This document shows, in pieces, positions 1-12,128 of a DNA stretch of 64,000 nt. Position 1 is the first letter of the stretch, and each line of letters opens with the position of its first letter. Both the position numbers and the translations under genes were made by a program. Origin of the DNA: Saksenaea vasiformis B4078 (lineage: Eukaryota > Mucoromycota > Mucoromycetes > Mucorales > Saksenaeaceae); NCBI GenBank assembly GCA_000697055.1, contig JNDT01002335.1, forward strand, positions 145,402 to 209,401. The letters run 5' to 3'. Below the pieces are notes generated by a model, which ran no database searches, was not told where the DNA came from, and saw only the letters and a program-made list of their open reading frames with translations.

Positions 1-2953
1 GGTACAAAGAAGTTTAGAAATAATACACTGGCAAAGCACAAGCTTGTCTTTACCCAATTGATAATCCTTTAACATCTCTCGCAATATATGTGTGTGTGCA
101 GGATTCTCGTGGAACACAACATGTGGAATAAGCATCGGGTTACCTCCTTTAAATACAGGTTCCACAACGTTTCCGATACGGATATGCTGTGGGTCCTCTC
201 GTGAAGGCAGCACCTCAATCTTAAGCTAATCAAGTAGAGAAAATAAATCAATAAGAATACTCAATAAGAAAAATCGTAACATACGTCTTCTGCATTTGAG
301 TTGTCCTTTGGAGGATAGATTCCGTTTGCGGTCATCATCTCATGAAGGGCCTCTCTGGCTATAGCAGGCATAAATCTGGAAAGAGCGGCTTTATGTATGG
401 CAATATAGAGGCTCCCATCTTCATTATCAAAGTAGGCCATACGACGACAGATACGAATAAGCTGACGTGTAGAAAGTGAACTCGATAGCATGCGCACAGT
501 GTCGTCCTTATCCTGTCGTAGACGTCGGGCAAAGGTCAGTAGCTGCTTCAATTTGTCCGGATTGACGCCAGGTGAGAGACATTCAAGTACTTCTTGCTCT
601 TCCTGAATAACAGGTGAATAGACAAGCACCACTTTTCCTTATACAAACCTGCGATGGCAAAGAGTCGACGACAATAAATTGGAACATGGAAAGAACCTCA
701 GCTGTCAGCCAAGCACCAGCCTTCGCCTCCGATTGGCCGCTAGATCCTGCAGTTGCGAGTGCGATGATTCTAAAGGACGGGTGAATAGGGATCAGCCGCT
801 TTTCTTCGAGCTCTTTTGCTGTCAATTTCGATTTTTTCATAAGCTTCTCATAGCGGTGTGCATTCACCAATCGGCTTCCATCTGGTAACTGCATCTCTCT
901 CTCAGAAACAAGACGCTGGAGAGTATTGAGTGTACCATACGAAAGTGCTTCAATGCCATCCAAGACTGCGAGATGGCCTCGGACAGCAGCCTCAACCAGC
1001 AAAGAATTCTAAGCAGGTGCGCGTTAACAGAGTGCGTTGTCAAACAGTACCTCCATCGGCATACCTCCCACACTGTATCACCGGTGGGCGTGGTTGAACG
1101 ACGCTGCAACAAATCTCTAGAAGACATGTCGCGATAAAGCGGGATATAGTCGATGGTATAACCAAGGTTCCTTGCAACTGCAAGAGAAAAAAAAATGAAC
1201 ATCTGCAGATTTCTCTATCAGCATCACTTACAATGGCGAACAAGAGCGGACTTTCCAACACCCTTCTGCGTTCCAAGGAGACACATATCATGTTCTCCAG
1301 TATGAACAAGAACCATGGATGAGAAAATGTTCTTGTGGTATGGTGTTTCGACGAAAAATTCAGCAGGGCTAAACTCATTGGTTCCACTAAAAAGCGAGAC
1401 TCCAAGAGCAGGGTGATTCTCGCTAGAGAATGTCGCAATAGCTCGATTGATATTATGATGCCCATCAATCGAAATAATGGATTGATTTACTGGCTCCACG
1501 TTGGCAATGAGGTATCCTGAAAAGACTTGTCGAGCCTCCTCATGTGCCTCCACCACCGGTGTTTTTACACCGAATCGGCGATAAGCTGATTCGATCGCGC
1601 TCATCTGTTCGAGATCGCAAGTAGGTAACAGCGGATAAGGGTAAATAAGATCAAGTACGAAACGCGGGTGCGTCTTTGGTACAATCATCAGCAACGATGC
1701 AAGGCTCTCAATAGTCATTGGAAATTCAGGAACTTCAACCTCGCCACTGGTCGTTTTGTCTGCTTGTACACCAAGCACCATACTGATCGATATAAGCTTC
1801 TCGATCAGTTCTCGAGAAACTGTCTGCTCTGTCAGCGCCATCATCTGATCCACCTGACTTTGGAAACTTGGTGTTTTAATATCCCTGCTTTGGAAACGAG
1901 ATCGCAAAGGCGGGTCTAGTGGATATCCAATATAGGGAGGGATAGGTAATCCTACAAAACAACACCCATCCATAAGAACTGAAGATCGCAGTGAAGCTTG
2001 AAATGCGAAATTACCTAGAGCGAAAACGAGAAACCGATCATCCACTTTTTCAAACTTCTTCCTTTCGTCCATATTATCCGACGTCTCTTTTGTTGTCAAG
2101 AAGCGACCATCATCTAATGACATCTCGCGATTTTCAAGAAGGTTGTTCAGAATTGGAAGCACGTTCCTTTCGGCCTTTTCAATGCCATCAAGAACAAGAA
2201 TACGTCCGTGGATAGCTGCCCTTACAGCAGCCTGATCAACATAAAATGACGTTCCGTTTTGTAATTCACGTCGTTGTTTGAGATCCGCGTCGGTCACATC
2301 CTTGGACAATGCCACATACTCGATTCTATAGAGAAAGACAGATCGCATGTGTCATTAACGGGACATTTACTGATGCGTATGTACTTACTCTCGCTGTGTC
2401 ATCTCTGCATATTTCATTACCAAGGAGCGACGTAAAGGTCCTGGAGGGCCGATCAAGAAGATATCTTGTCCTAACTACTCATTGCATTGGATGAGTAACG
2501 CATAATGTAAGCTATATATATATATATACCTTATCCTTCTGCATCATCCTTGGAGAGTAGAACGTTTAAGATGTCTCGTGTTGTTTAATGTACAAAGCTA
2601 TCACTTACCATCTCAAATGTCTCAAGATTTCCTAAAGATGGATGAATTCCTTTCGCTGTTTTAAAGATATGCGTACCTGAGAGCCTTCGTAAAAAGGTGC
2701 GTTATGCTCTGGTACAAGTTCAGGATTCTTTGGTGGTACAACTGACATGGCGACGTCGCCTATCCGAACCAACTTGATATTAACTATGCGACGTTGTTAG
2801 TATAGGCCGACGAGGGCTATGGCAGACAGATCTACCTTCATGAGCAAGATCGTCATCCTCAGAATCAGACCAGCCGGTTGGGGACGAGGATAATGCTTTT
2901 CCCAAATGTCGAAGTCGTCTACGTGCTTGCTGGCGGTGTTCGTTTGGTGACAT
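1..2953 (-). CDS. VWA8: VWA8-like mitochondrial AAA+ ATPase, C-terminus beyond the left edge
   Basis: Homologue of von Willebrand factor A domain-containing protein 8, a large midasin/dynein-related AAA+ ATPase that is mitochondrial in animals. The start at 2953 opens a short basic N-terminus, then after an intron comes the family signature PPKNPELVPEHNAPF. The first ATPase module reads FLIGPPGPLRRS (near 2450), followed by VEYVALS-like text, LVLDGIEKAERNVLPILNN and LDPPLRSRFQSRD. The second module has a Walker A-like GTQKGVGKSALV (near 1250) and LDGIEALSYGTLNTLQRL (near 930). A third module is just opening at the left edge (IRIGNVVEPVF, near 170). The C-terminal VWA domain lies outside the window. 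Several introns of about 50-65 nt interrupt the gene. It runs in tandem with the NMA111 gene 243 bp upstream. Identity is confident from several family-specific stretches; the exact exon edges and mitochondrial import are inferred. Confidence 0.88.
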
Positions 2954-3195
2954 TATGTGGGGTAAAGCACTCGATTGCGGGGCACCAGAAACCTTGCCTA
3001 TTTTTTTTGCATGTCTAACTGGCGTTAGTCAGCGGATTTCTAAATCCGGAGAAGAGCAAGCTCGATTGACATATGACAATTCATCCGTAGCGAGGATTGA
3101 AAAACGCTTTATTGCAGAACAATTACATCTCTTATTGAATTTGGTTTCAAGCACGCCAGCAAGAGCAGAAGATGGATTTTATTACTATTTGATTT

Positions 3196-6100
3196 CTAGG
3201 CTTTCTGACGCACCCATCCAGAGACCGCTTCTTCATTCTGGACCAACTGCCAGGTATCCCAGTAATGTAAATCCAACTTGACAGCCAGCACGTCAGTGGA
3301 TCCGTCCCAGTTAATTACTTTAACGCGGATGTAGCCTGATTCCTTTGGGCTATCGCCGTTCACAGGGCTATCCTCCTGTAAAGCACCTTCTGTCTGCTTC
3401 TCTGTTGTCTCCTGAATGGCTTGGGCACGTTGCGCCTGGGTGTACCATGCAGGTTCGTGGGCGTGGATGGCCTCAAGAAAGGAATCAAAATCAGTTACAG
3501 GGGTTTCTTGTACTTCAATAATCGTGGAACCCGCAGGAAGGACACTAGCCGCAGGAGAGCCATATAAAACACCAGTAACATAGACACCCCCTGAGACAGT
3601 CCTGACTTTTTCCATGACGGCCCTGTACGGCTGTTGGAGTATTGCACCTTGCCAACTGACAACACGCTTTGTCTCGTATTCGCTGAATTCGCTCAAGGGG
3701 ACGTTAATCGTCATTTCCTGGCCGTCTCTGAAAATAACCTAATAGCAAATTTTAGCCGTTAGCAAAAATGACTACCTAATGTCTGCAGCGTACCATTTCA
3801 ATTTCCTTTTCTTCATACAGATCCGCTAAGTCTGAGAGACGTGTAACTATCTTTCCGTTCATCGTCAAAACCATATCTGCTGCTTGCAGAATCTGTCCGG
3901 AGGGGATACTCTTGTCCATTATTTGAAAGACATAGAGTACATTATAACGCGTAACACCGCTTTCCTGTATTTTCTGGATCCACTCATCACTTAAACCTAG
4001 TGATCGAGCATCAGAGATAGACATAGTCCATAGTTCAACACCCAGTCCTCGGAAGATAGGTTTTTCACCCTTGATGACCTTCTCCATAGCAGGAACTATC
4101 AGATGGACCGGTAGGCCATAGTTAAATACAACGTCTTTTCCGTTGCTGTCTTCATATACATCGTCGACCCAGATAGCTTGGACCTTGCCCTCGTCGTCCG
4201 TGAGAAGGCCCTGACGACCCGGTGAGCTTTCCAGCGAGATGCCATCAACATTGACCGAACGCCAGCGCGGTGTAGAACATACGCACGTGCCAATCCTGTC
4301 CAGTGAACTGACCGTGGAATCGTTAAGATGGGGAGTGAAGTCATCTGACACGCTAATGAACTTGGTTTTGTCACCGTGCTTCAAACGGACATCACTCATT
4401 TCAATTGCCTTAACCGGAATGTCGCCAATCAAAGCTGGATCATAGGTGACGAACGCACAGTTATAGAGTGGATGAAGCATCAAAAGCTTTCCGGGAATAG
4501 TGATGCTGTTTGCGAAAGTGAGATAGAGATCGGAAAACGGAGTAGCTATGGCATCACGATCGCAAACGATAACTGGAGGATTGGTGGATACGATATAGCC
4601 TTTGCCACATAGTCCGGCCACGCGCGCACCGTCTATCGAAAATGGCTGGCGAGATTCGACAGCCACAAAAGAGGGCATCAATTTTTCGACCAGGGCCATC
4701 GATTCATCCAGTTTGGGGAACGTTGCCGTGGGTTTTGCGCTGATAGACTTGGGAGGTGGGGGTGGTGGCATATGTGTGAAATCCCACAAGCCCGTTTTGT
4801 CTATATTAAAGCGGAGGTCAATCCATAACGTTCAAACATCACCGCTTCACCTACCGTTTCTTACAGCCATGCAAAATGGATACCAATGTCTGTCCACGTT
4901 CATCGTGTCCACGTACTCGCTGTTGAGACGATAGACAAAGCGGTAACTAACAAACCAAGTCAGTTAAATCAGCTGTGACAACGATATGAATTTACCGGAT
5001 AGGCACGCGTGCTCCATCTGGCAGCATCTTTACGACGTCGATAAAGGCATCTAGATCGGGTGTGGGCGTGTTGTTGACACTAGTAATGATTGCTTTATTC
5101 CAGGCGGAAGCGCTGCCAATCATGTGGCCTGCCCTGGCAACGTAGACACCGGAGACCGGGCAGCTGTAGGATCTGGCGATCTGATAGGATAGATTATGAA
5201 CGACGCCACCGCCGATCTCGACGAAGCGGTCTGGTGTAATGCTATGAAGACACTGGACACGAATCTGGACGTCCTGGATTTTGCCTCCACGACATATCTT
5301 CAGCGTCACTTCTTGGTTGACCGAATCGTCCAAGATAGAGAACAAAGCGACGAAGTTAGGTACCATATGACCGTTACATTCGATAACAATGTCACCAGGC
5401 TGCAAAATGCCGTCCGCTGGCCCCTTTGGAAGGATCGATAGAACAACGAGTAAGCCTGACTCCTGCGGAGACTTGCGGCGTGCTTCCTCTTCGATGTGGA
5501 CAGGTAAGCCCAGACGTCGGGCCTTGTTATAGGGGCGGTACTCAAATTCCGTTTGAAACGTACCGCGAGGTACTTCCATTCCTTGTTTGACGTAAGCCAG
5601 GGCGCGCTTTATCCTATGTAATGGCAGATAGAAACCGGATGCGGCAGTTGTAGATCCACCTGCGTTCAGTGCAATAGCATGACCGTCGATATCTAGGACA
5701 GGGCTTCCTGAGGAGCCTCCACTGGTACCAGAAGCGGCTTGATAGTAAAAGGTATTGAAATCGTTGTAGTTACCAAGACCGTACTCGGGCGCTCTATTAA
5801 ACATACACGCTCAGCATACACATCTTCCTTTTTCTACGTTATCGTACCGACGATCCAGTCGTGCGAGAATACCCGAGAGAATGCTTAGCTTTTCACCGCC
5901 GTCACTCCTAAAATCAAGGATCCATCCTCAGTTCGAATGATTCTTTCCTTTTCTCCATTGTACGTACCCTGCTACACGAATATCCATGCCTACCTTAGCC
6001 CTTTCAGGACTAAGTGGGATGGCATGCAATTCCATAAATTTGACTTTTGAAGGATCAAACTGAAAACATAGGTGAGCTTGAGAACGAGAGTTCGGTAAAG

Positions 6101-6706
6101 AAAATTCTGGCTTACCTGCATAAATCCAAAATCATGAACAGGATCTCGGTAAATAGGCTTAAGATCCACTTCTTCGTAATTGTTTAGGATAGCCTGTGCA
6201 ACGATAGGTCCGGGAGAGATAACGTGACGATTTGTCAAGATGATACCACGTACAGCATCGACAATAAAGCCAGTCGCTGTGTAGTCACCTTTTCAGGATC
6301 CAAACGATTAGCCTTGTTTTTTCTTATATCGTCTATTCTTACCTGTATCTTCCGTGTCAAAACAGCGTACGTCACGCGACTTGATCGAAACAATAGATTT
6401 GATCGCAGTTTCCAATGTGGATTCCCATGATTTAAGCTCGGAAGGTTCTCTAGCATATACTACGGGCGGGTGGCTAACGAACTCCATGGGTGGTGGTTTA
6501 CTACGGGAAAGAGAATCCACGACCAAAGATTGAGACCGTATGGGTGTATGTCTCCTGGTAGGAAACCTGTGAGGTTGGATCTTAGCCGCCTGGACGTCTT
6601 CACTGCCTGCTCTTAAGTTTGATGATGCATCTACAGCTGACAGGGAATCCACAGAGTTCCGAGGTGAACTGATCGAAGTCAAGGATGGGTATCGAGGATA
6701 AACCAT
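3196..6706 (-). CDS. NMA111: NMA111-type nuclear HtrA serine protease with PDZ repeats
   Basis: Pro-apoptotic serine protease of the Nma111/HtrA family; yeast Nma111 is nuclear and cleaves the inhibitor Bir1. The protein has a poorly conserved Ser/Pro-rich N-terminus of about 110 residues, then the first trypsin-like domain. All three catalytic residues are visible: His in LTNRHV (near 6230), Asp in DPVHDFGFM (near 6130) and Ser in [11 protein letters not shown] (near 5710). PDZ-type sequence follows ([18 protein letters not shown], near 5410). The second, degenerate protease-PDZ half typical of this family comes next ([11 protein letters not shown], then [14 protein letters not shown] with no catalytic Ser). 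A final PDZ ends at VSGWVRQKA before TAG at 3198-3196. At least five short introns are present. The start at 6706 (MVYPRYPS) was preferred over an in-frame ATG at 6745 because the extra 13 residues look untranslated; either is possible. Confidence 0.92.
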
Positions 6707-8084
6707 GATGAAGTGTGTAAAGAAAAAAGGGACGCGACGAATCAAATGCTCTTTGACGCGAAGTTCCTTTTTATGGCTTCAAATCCAACCCTCGCTACTT
6801 CACAGACCGCTGCTTAATTAAGCCAGACTGCGCCTTCGCGCAGGAACCACCGCTTGTGACACAGGAATACGCAAGTACATCCCGAGAAAATAGCGTCAGA
6901 GATTTGGCCACCCAATGTATGACTCAAAACCTCTGTGGCACCGGATCAACGTCTAGCAAGACATACTCCAGATCTGAGTTATTGGGCTTGGTCAGAACAG
7001 CCTCAAAGCCCTTGATCATCTTTTATTGTCCGCGTTGGGAGAACACGAATGAATGATAAGCATTTTTTCATTTGAATGCTGCTTATTCAGAGACTCACTA
7101 TATTCTGCAGAATGTAAGAAACTAAATCAGATGCTTAATGGTATATTGCGTCAGAGCCACTTTGTTCTCCACCTTGTTTCATCCACTGAGGTGGCACCAC
7201 TTGTTGTTCCACAAGTATTTCGGAAGTAGGACAATTTTCTGTGCCTAAGAAGGGTCGATTATACTTGAAAGTCATATTTGTTAATTGCGTGGTGTTTACT
7301 GTCTAACAATTACGGTTATATAACTACCCCTTAAAAGTTCAAGTTTGTCTTGGTAACTTCCCAGAAGGTCAATCCCAACCGGTGTAAAGCACAACGAACC
7401 TTTAAATATCAAGCTCAAATGGACAGTGGTGATTCCACAAATTGGGAAGCGTGGTATACATTTCATAACGCTGGTCCTTCTACGAAGATCGGTTACGCAT
7501 GTACTTGCAGGGTTCTAAATATTTTTAGTTTACAGTAAGCTTTTTCTTGTGGAACGTTATCAGGTAACATTGAAGCCTAATACGTAACGGGTGGCTCACC
7601 TCCCAAAGTTTTATGAACCATGCCGTTCCACTTGTATGATATTACGTCAACTTGCCTTGGATTTTCTATACAGTGATTTTCGTTGATAGTGGGGAATCTA
7701 CTGATACTATGTTATCCCTCGAGAATCCAAGAAGATCAACGCTGATTGCTATTTAGTGTAATACGAATGGCTCAGTCATGTCAAGCAACATTTTCCCAGA
7801 CGATACTCAGATAATACAGCTGGTTTTTGCATGCCTTTTCGTTGGTACGCGGGTCCGATAAAATCAAACGGCGAATGCGGCTTGCTTATTTAAGAAAAAA
7901 AAACAAAGGGCTTTTTCAATAATCCCTTGCCTTTGGTTTAGTTGGGATGAACCGTATACCTGAGCATCGCTAAGACAAAAAGCCGGGCAAAGTTCAGAGC
8001 ATACATGCCTGTAATCCCTTAGATAAGCCCTGAATTGAGGTATAAATTCATGAGCTATCATGTAAACTGCTATCATGGAAATAA
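6707..8084. other. gene-poor interval upstream of NMA111
   Basis: AT-rich sequence with no recognised gene. A plus-strand open stretch at 7350-7538 has coding-like composition (for example DSGDSTNWEAWYTF), but it has no start context and matches no family I know, so it may be a relic exon. The proximal 6707-6900 should include the NMA111 promoter. Confidence 0.4.
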
Positions 8085-8558
8085 TCACTGAAATGTTGAC
8101 TTGCAGGATGACTTTTCCCATAGTGTCATGTTGTTAATGATTCGAGTTAGCTTCATACACGCATCATCATTCACGTCTTCCTTGAAGTCAATCCATTCAA
8201 ACAAGAGTTCCTTGCTGAGTTCCGCAAGGATACCTTCAGAGAATATATCCACGCATGGCGGCCTCTGCCGATTCGTGCATAACAAGAAGATATTGAACAA
8301 GGCTAAAAGTTCGTGCACAGAAGATTCGATCAAGAACAATTGGCTGTTAGCCATTATGATGACGGTCTGTTGCAATTTTGTGAATAGCTCGGCCGCATTC
8401 GTGCCCTGGAACATCCATGGCTCCAATGGGGCCGTGCTTTCCATATCGTCCATAATGCTGTTAGTAGCAGAGATAATGATTTCCCAGTTGTTGTTCATTA
8501 CAGCAGTGGTTGTCTCTGTAATATCGGCCATAGTGTTTAGCATGAACATGGGTGTCAT
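8085..8558 (-). CDS. hypothetical protein, about 157 residues
   Basis: Single open frame starting MTPMFMLNTMADITETTT. It is rich in hydrophobic residues, Met and Asn, with a Cys pair in LLCTNRQRPPCVD and helical text around FSEGILAELSKELLFEW. It has no signal peptide, transmembrane run or motif that I recognise. It may continue into a downstream exon (7864-8080) carrying YMIAHEFIPQFRAYLRD, which would need an intron near 8085-8100. It lies just upstream of retroelement-derived sequence, so it could be a relic of an element or a lineage-specific gene. The amino-acid composition looks more like a real protein than a chance frame, but this is weak support. Confidence 0.35.
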   Translation of the reverse strand: MTPMFMLNTMADITETTTAVMNNNWEIIISATNSIMDDMESTAPLEPWMFQGTNAAELFTKLQQTVIIMANSQLFLIESSVHELLALFNIFLLCTNRQRPPCVDIFSEGILAELSKELLFEWIDFKEDVNDDACMKLTRIINNMTLWEKSSCKSTFQ

Positions 8559-8819
8559 GACATCAGAAAGCGCTTTGTGTGTGTGTTATGTGTGGATAAG
8601 GAGTCATGAGCGGTTGCCGATGCTGGAGCGACAAAAGTTGTCGAAAAAGTCAAAGAACTGGATGTGAAGATATTCGATTTAGAATAGATGTTTGCGTCGA
8701 GTGGATATCCTTTTGCTCTCAATCCCAAGTGCATTTTGCGCTGGAAGGTGATGCGTCTTGGCGCGAAGAAGTGGTTCGTTTGCGTTAATCCAAGAAATAG
8801 TTCGGCCTGGATAACCTCA

Positions 8820-9243
8820 GTTTTGCATTAAAATACTTCAGCGATGGTTTTTCGGTATTCTTCCGGAAGCAGTAAAAATGTCTCAAGGCAAGAATATTGT
8901 TTTTGCATTGAGGTACTTCAGTGATCGATTTCTCAATATTCTGTCGGAAAGCAGTAAAAATGTCTCCAGATAAGAGTAGGTTTCATCCAGAATTGCCAGT
9001 ATATAAAGGCACGGATGAATCTTTTTTAAATTCTTTGGCTCTGTTTTTCAAAAAGGCATCCCGGTAAGGATATCAGTTTATATTCAGCTCAACTCAGTCA
9101 GTCTGGTATTCCATAGTTCCTGAATAAAGTTGCTTACCGGGTCTCACGTATTCCTCTGTCCGATTGGACACCACTATCCAACCGACTCTTTTCTTAAGTG
9201 AATATTTACCACCACCGCCGCCGTCATTGACATTACCAACAAC
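8820..9243 (+). repeat. LTR-like leader of a Ty3/gypsy-type element
   Basis: Sequence directly upstream of the gag start with LTR-like features. It has a TATA-like TATATAAA at about 9000, the nonamer CCCGGTAAG (9060-9068) mirrored by CTTACCGGG (9133-9141), and AATAAA just before the second arm. Its body begins with two imperfect copies of a unit of about 75 bp. A diverged relative lies at 15830-16370 and shares the repeat body, the TATA region and the CCGGTAAGG stretch. The outer LTR boundaries were not found, so the ends given are approximate. Confidence 0.5.
8826..8976. repeat. imperfect tandem duplication of about 75 bp
   Basis: Two successive units share TTTTGCATT, TACTTCAG, GAT...TTTC..ATTCT and GCAGTAAAAATGTCT. 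They run from about 8826 to 8900 and 8901 to 8976. They sit where the promoter or enhancer region of the LTR-like leader would be. Confidence 0.65.
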
Positions 9244-10740
9244 ATGTCTTACAATCTCAACGTCTTCCCTGTTGGCATCACAAGAAACGCCATAGATGTG
9301 AACTTGAATGGTTCCCAAAACAATCAACCCGTCACTACTGCTGAGCAGATGATGACGAACAACTTTGTTGCCGCCGAGAATATGACAGTAGAAGAACGTT
9401 GCGTTGTAATTTGTAGAAAGTGGGAGGCTGAAATCGAGAAGCTGCTATACGAGTGGGTAGCACTCGAGCTCTCTGGAGACTCCTTTGAGCGAGCACGCGC
9501 GGCCCTTGAACAGGTGCTGCTGGCTCAACAAGAACTCAACTGGCGACGTGATTTGTGGAAACAACAGTTTCCCAATTACCCGGAGCTAACTGGACAACCA
9601 ATTGTGCCGGTTCCTCCGAAGACAACCCCTGTGTCCAACGAAACACAGGTGAAGCGACTGACTGTTCCCGAGATCTACCTTACTTGCAGACACCAGGTAC
9701 GTTCAATTCGGATCCTAGAGCTAAAGTACTCTTCCAGTGTGCCACATCTTGGGCCAATGCCTTTGAGGCAGCCATCAGGATGCAAGGGCTCGAAGTGGAG
9801 CAGCACTGGGAGCGGCTTCTATTTTTCAAAGCCGTGGATAGGTCGCAGCGAAGTCAAATCGAGAAGGCACTCGTACAAAACCCACAAAGATTCCCCCAGA
9901 ACCTGGGAGATGACAAAAAAGGTCATCATTGCCCTCTTTGACAGTCCTTTGCTAAAACGGAAGTTGAGGAGAAAGGTCCTCTTGTGCAAGCAAGGGGAGA
10001 ACGAGTCGTTGGAACATTATGTCCATCGGTTCCAAAAGCGTGTTCATGACACTGGAGAGGCAACTAACTTGCCTCTTCTCGTAGACATTTTCCTCATCAA
10101 TATGACAGAACGTTCGCAGCATCAGGCGGAAGCCTGGCTGACCCAACATTTTGGTATCGAGCGGCCAGAAGACGTTTTACCGGCCTTCAAACTCATCAGT
10201 TCCATGGCGTCGCGCACAATTGGTAAAAAACGTACACTGGAGCATGACTCCCACCATGCCGCGCCAGACAATGTTAAAAACCCGCTTTACAATCGAGCCA
10301 GTAACAAACCCAAACCGAGGAGTCTTTGCCGACAGTACCTGAAAAATAGTAAAAAAGTTCTCTTCTCGCGGCAACATCAATGCCCGTATTACAAAAAGCT
10401 CGAGAATTGTTGGCGACCCTGGTACAATGAAAGAAGGTGCCCGTCAGATACGAAGTCATGGAGCAGGATAAAGTGCAATGTAAGATATCTTGTATGGATC
10501 GATGAAACGAAGGAAACGCTAATCAAGATGAAATTCCAATTCCTCTCACGATACAGAAAACAAAAGTCAATGCTCTGCTTGAAAGTGGCGCAAATTTTTT
10601 TCTTCTGTGGACCTGGGCTTTTGCCAACAAATGGGCCGGATGATAAATAAAAACGTCGCTAGGAGGACACAAATGGCTGACTCGCATCATACTGTTAAGC
10701 GTGTTGGAATTACGAATAACGGTCGTCATATATAAAGCAC
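9244..10740 (+). pseudogene. decayed Ty3/gypsy-type gag with retropepsin relic
   Basis: The start at 9244 (MSYNLNVFPVG) opens a gag-like protein with a charged helical N-terminus and a capsid-type core. The core leaves the first frame after about 9695, continues one frame over (9695-9935, SWANAFEAAIRMQGLEVEQ) and returns at about 9905 (VIIALFDSPLLKRKLRRK, then GENESLEHYVHRFQKR). These are compensating frameshifts. Past the core, a Cys/His cluster near 10325-10390 may be a broken zinc knuckle. A retropepsin active-site relic follows at about 10560-10600 in another frame, reading NALLESGANF where active enzymes have DSGA. No reverse transcriptase or integrase follows. The element is interpreted as dead and truncated; the family assignment rests on the gag core and the protease motif. 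Confidence 0.6.
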
Positions 10741-12128
10741 TGCTTTGAGGTTATGCGTCTTGCAAATGATCATGGCTCCCAAGGAAAACAATGAGGGATA
10801 TTACAACTAACTATGGCCCTGCTTGAATCCACCAGCTATCAACCTCTTGTTACCAGATTATTGATTCCAACCGTATCCTGTTGAGGAGGTATTTGAGTGC
10901 GTTGGACAAGCCAATGTCTTTACCACGCTTGTCTGACACAAGCGTTCCATCGTCTTCCAATCCATCCATCTGAGCAGAATAAACCTTCTTTCACGTCTGT
11001 GATTGTGTTGTATTTGGACATCTTTATCGTACGTCAATATCTGAATGCATGTTGAGCATATCGTTGTTCGCCGGCAATCGCACTTCCTGATCTCTTGTCC
11101 GTGTCCTCTACCCATGCTTCCTGCTTCTATCTTTCGTTTGCCTGTACCTTCTTTTCCTAAGAGGTCTTACGTCCCGTTTGCTGATTTTCCTTGAGCTGGC
11201 TAGAACGAGTACGTCAGAATGCCGCAGCATTCTCCGGTCTTACAATAAGTACTTAATTTAGAACATAGTGGAGTGTCATCATGTATTATCAAAATTGACA
11301 GACACACTTCTGCACTATGACATGCCATGACATAAAACCGCAGCAGATTGATCAGAAGGGGAAACAACGCCAATGTGCTCATGATAATTGAGTAAAGCGA
11401 GCAAACATCCGCTGTCACCTACAGCACCCTTAAGATATCCAGATGACGTGGTCATCCTGAAGACCAAAATTTTAAGGTACTCGTAGCATACTGTTTATTG
11501 AACAAGTTTTTTACGCTAATCTATGTAAATTTTACATCCATGAGGAGCCACGTTTACGCTAAAAAAAAGAATCGAGTGTACGTTCATTAATATTAATACA
11601 TAAGTTGGCAACAAATTCATATACTACTTGCATCAATGCGACCCCTCGATGGACGCAAAATTTATATAAACAGCGTAAAAGTTTGGTAGTGTCGACGCAA
11701 AGTAATATTTGGTTGACGGAAATGTGTGCTCAAAATCCAGTATTATTAATATCATTATTTCCCACGCTGGATTTGTTTATCCAGATTTTATGCTACAGAT
11801 TTGGATGTAACACTATGGAAAAAGAGCAGTGTAGTACTTATGATTATTCGCAGCTTTTCGTCAATTTGGGGTAAATAGTTGAGAGTGCTGCGACATAATA
11901 GCGATCACTTAGCCACATTGGCAAAGTGATCATTGATTACTTACCTGAACGTGACAAGTCACTCTGAGCAGTCGGGATCACTTCCCTCGATGGTGTCAGG
12001 CGCATGCCGCAGCAATAGGTTTCTATTACTCATTACATCAAGTGCCGTTATTACAGAGAGAATTTCCGAGAACTTTATTCAGATATACAGGTGGTCATGG
12101 TAAATGAAGATATCGCCAGAATGAATAA
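10741..12128. other. AT-rich interval, no supported gene
   Basis: Between the gag relic and the P450 gene. A minus-strand open stretch at 10858-11115 is possibly decayed coding sequence (for example KDIGLSNALKYLLNRI in one frame), but I do not recognise it. The rest is stop-rich. The P450 3' UTR probably occupies the last few hundred bases. Confidence 0.4.

Noticed and set aside
10858..11115. Possible reverse-transcriptase relic downstream of gag.
   Set aside because: No catalytic motif such as xxDD or other RT block could be found in any frame.
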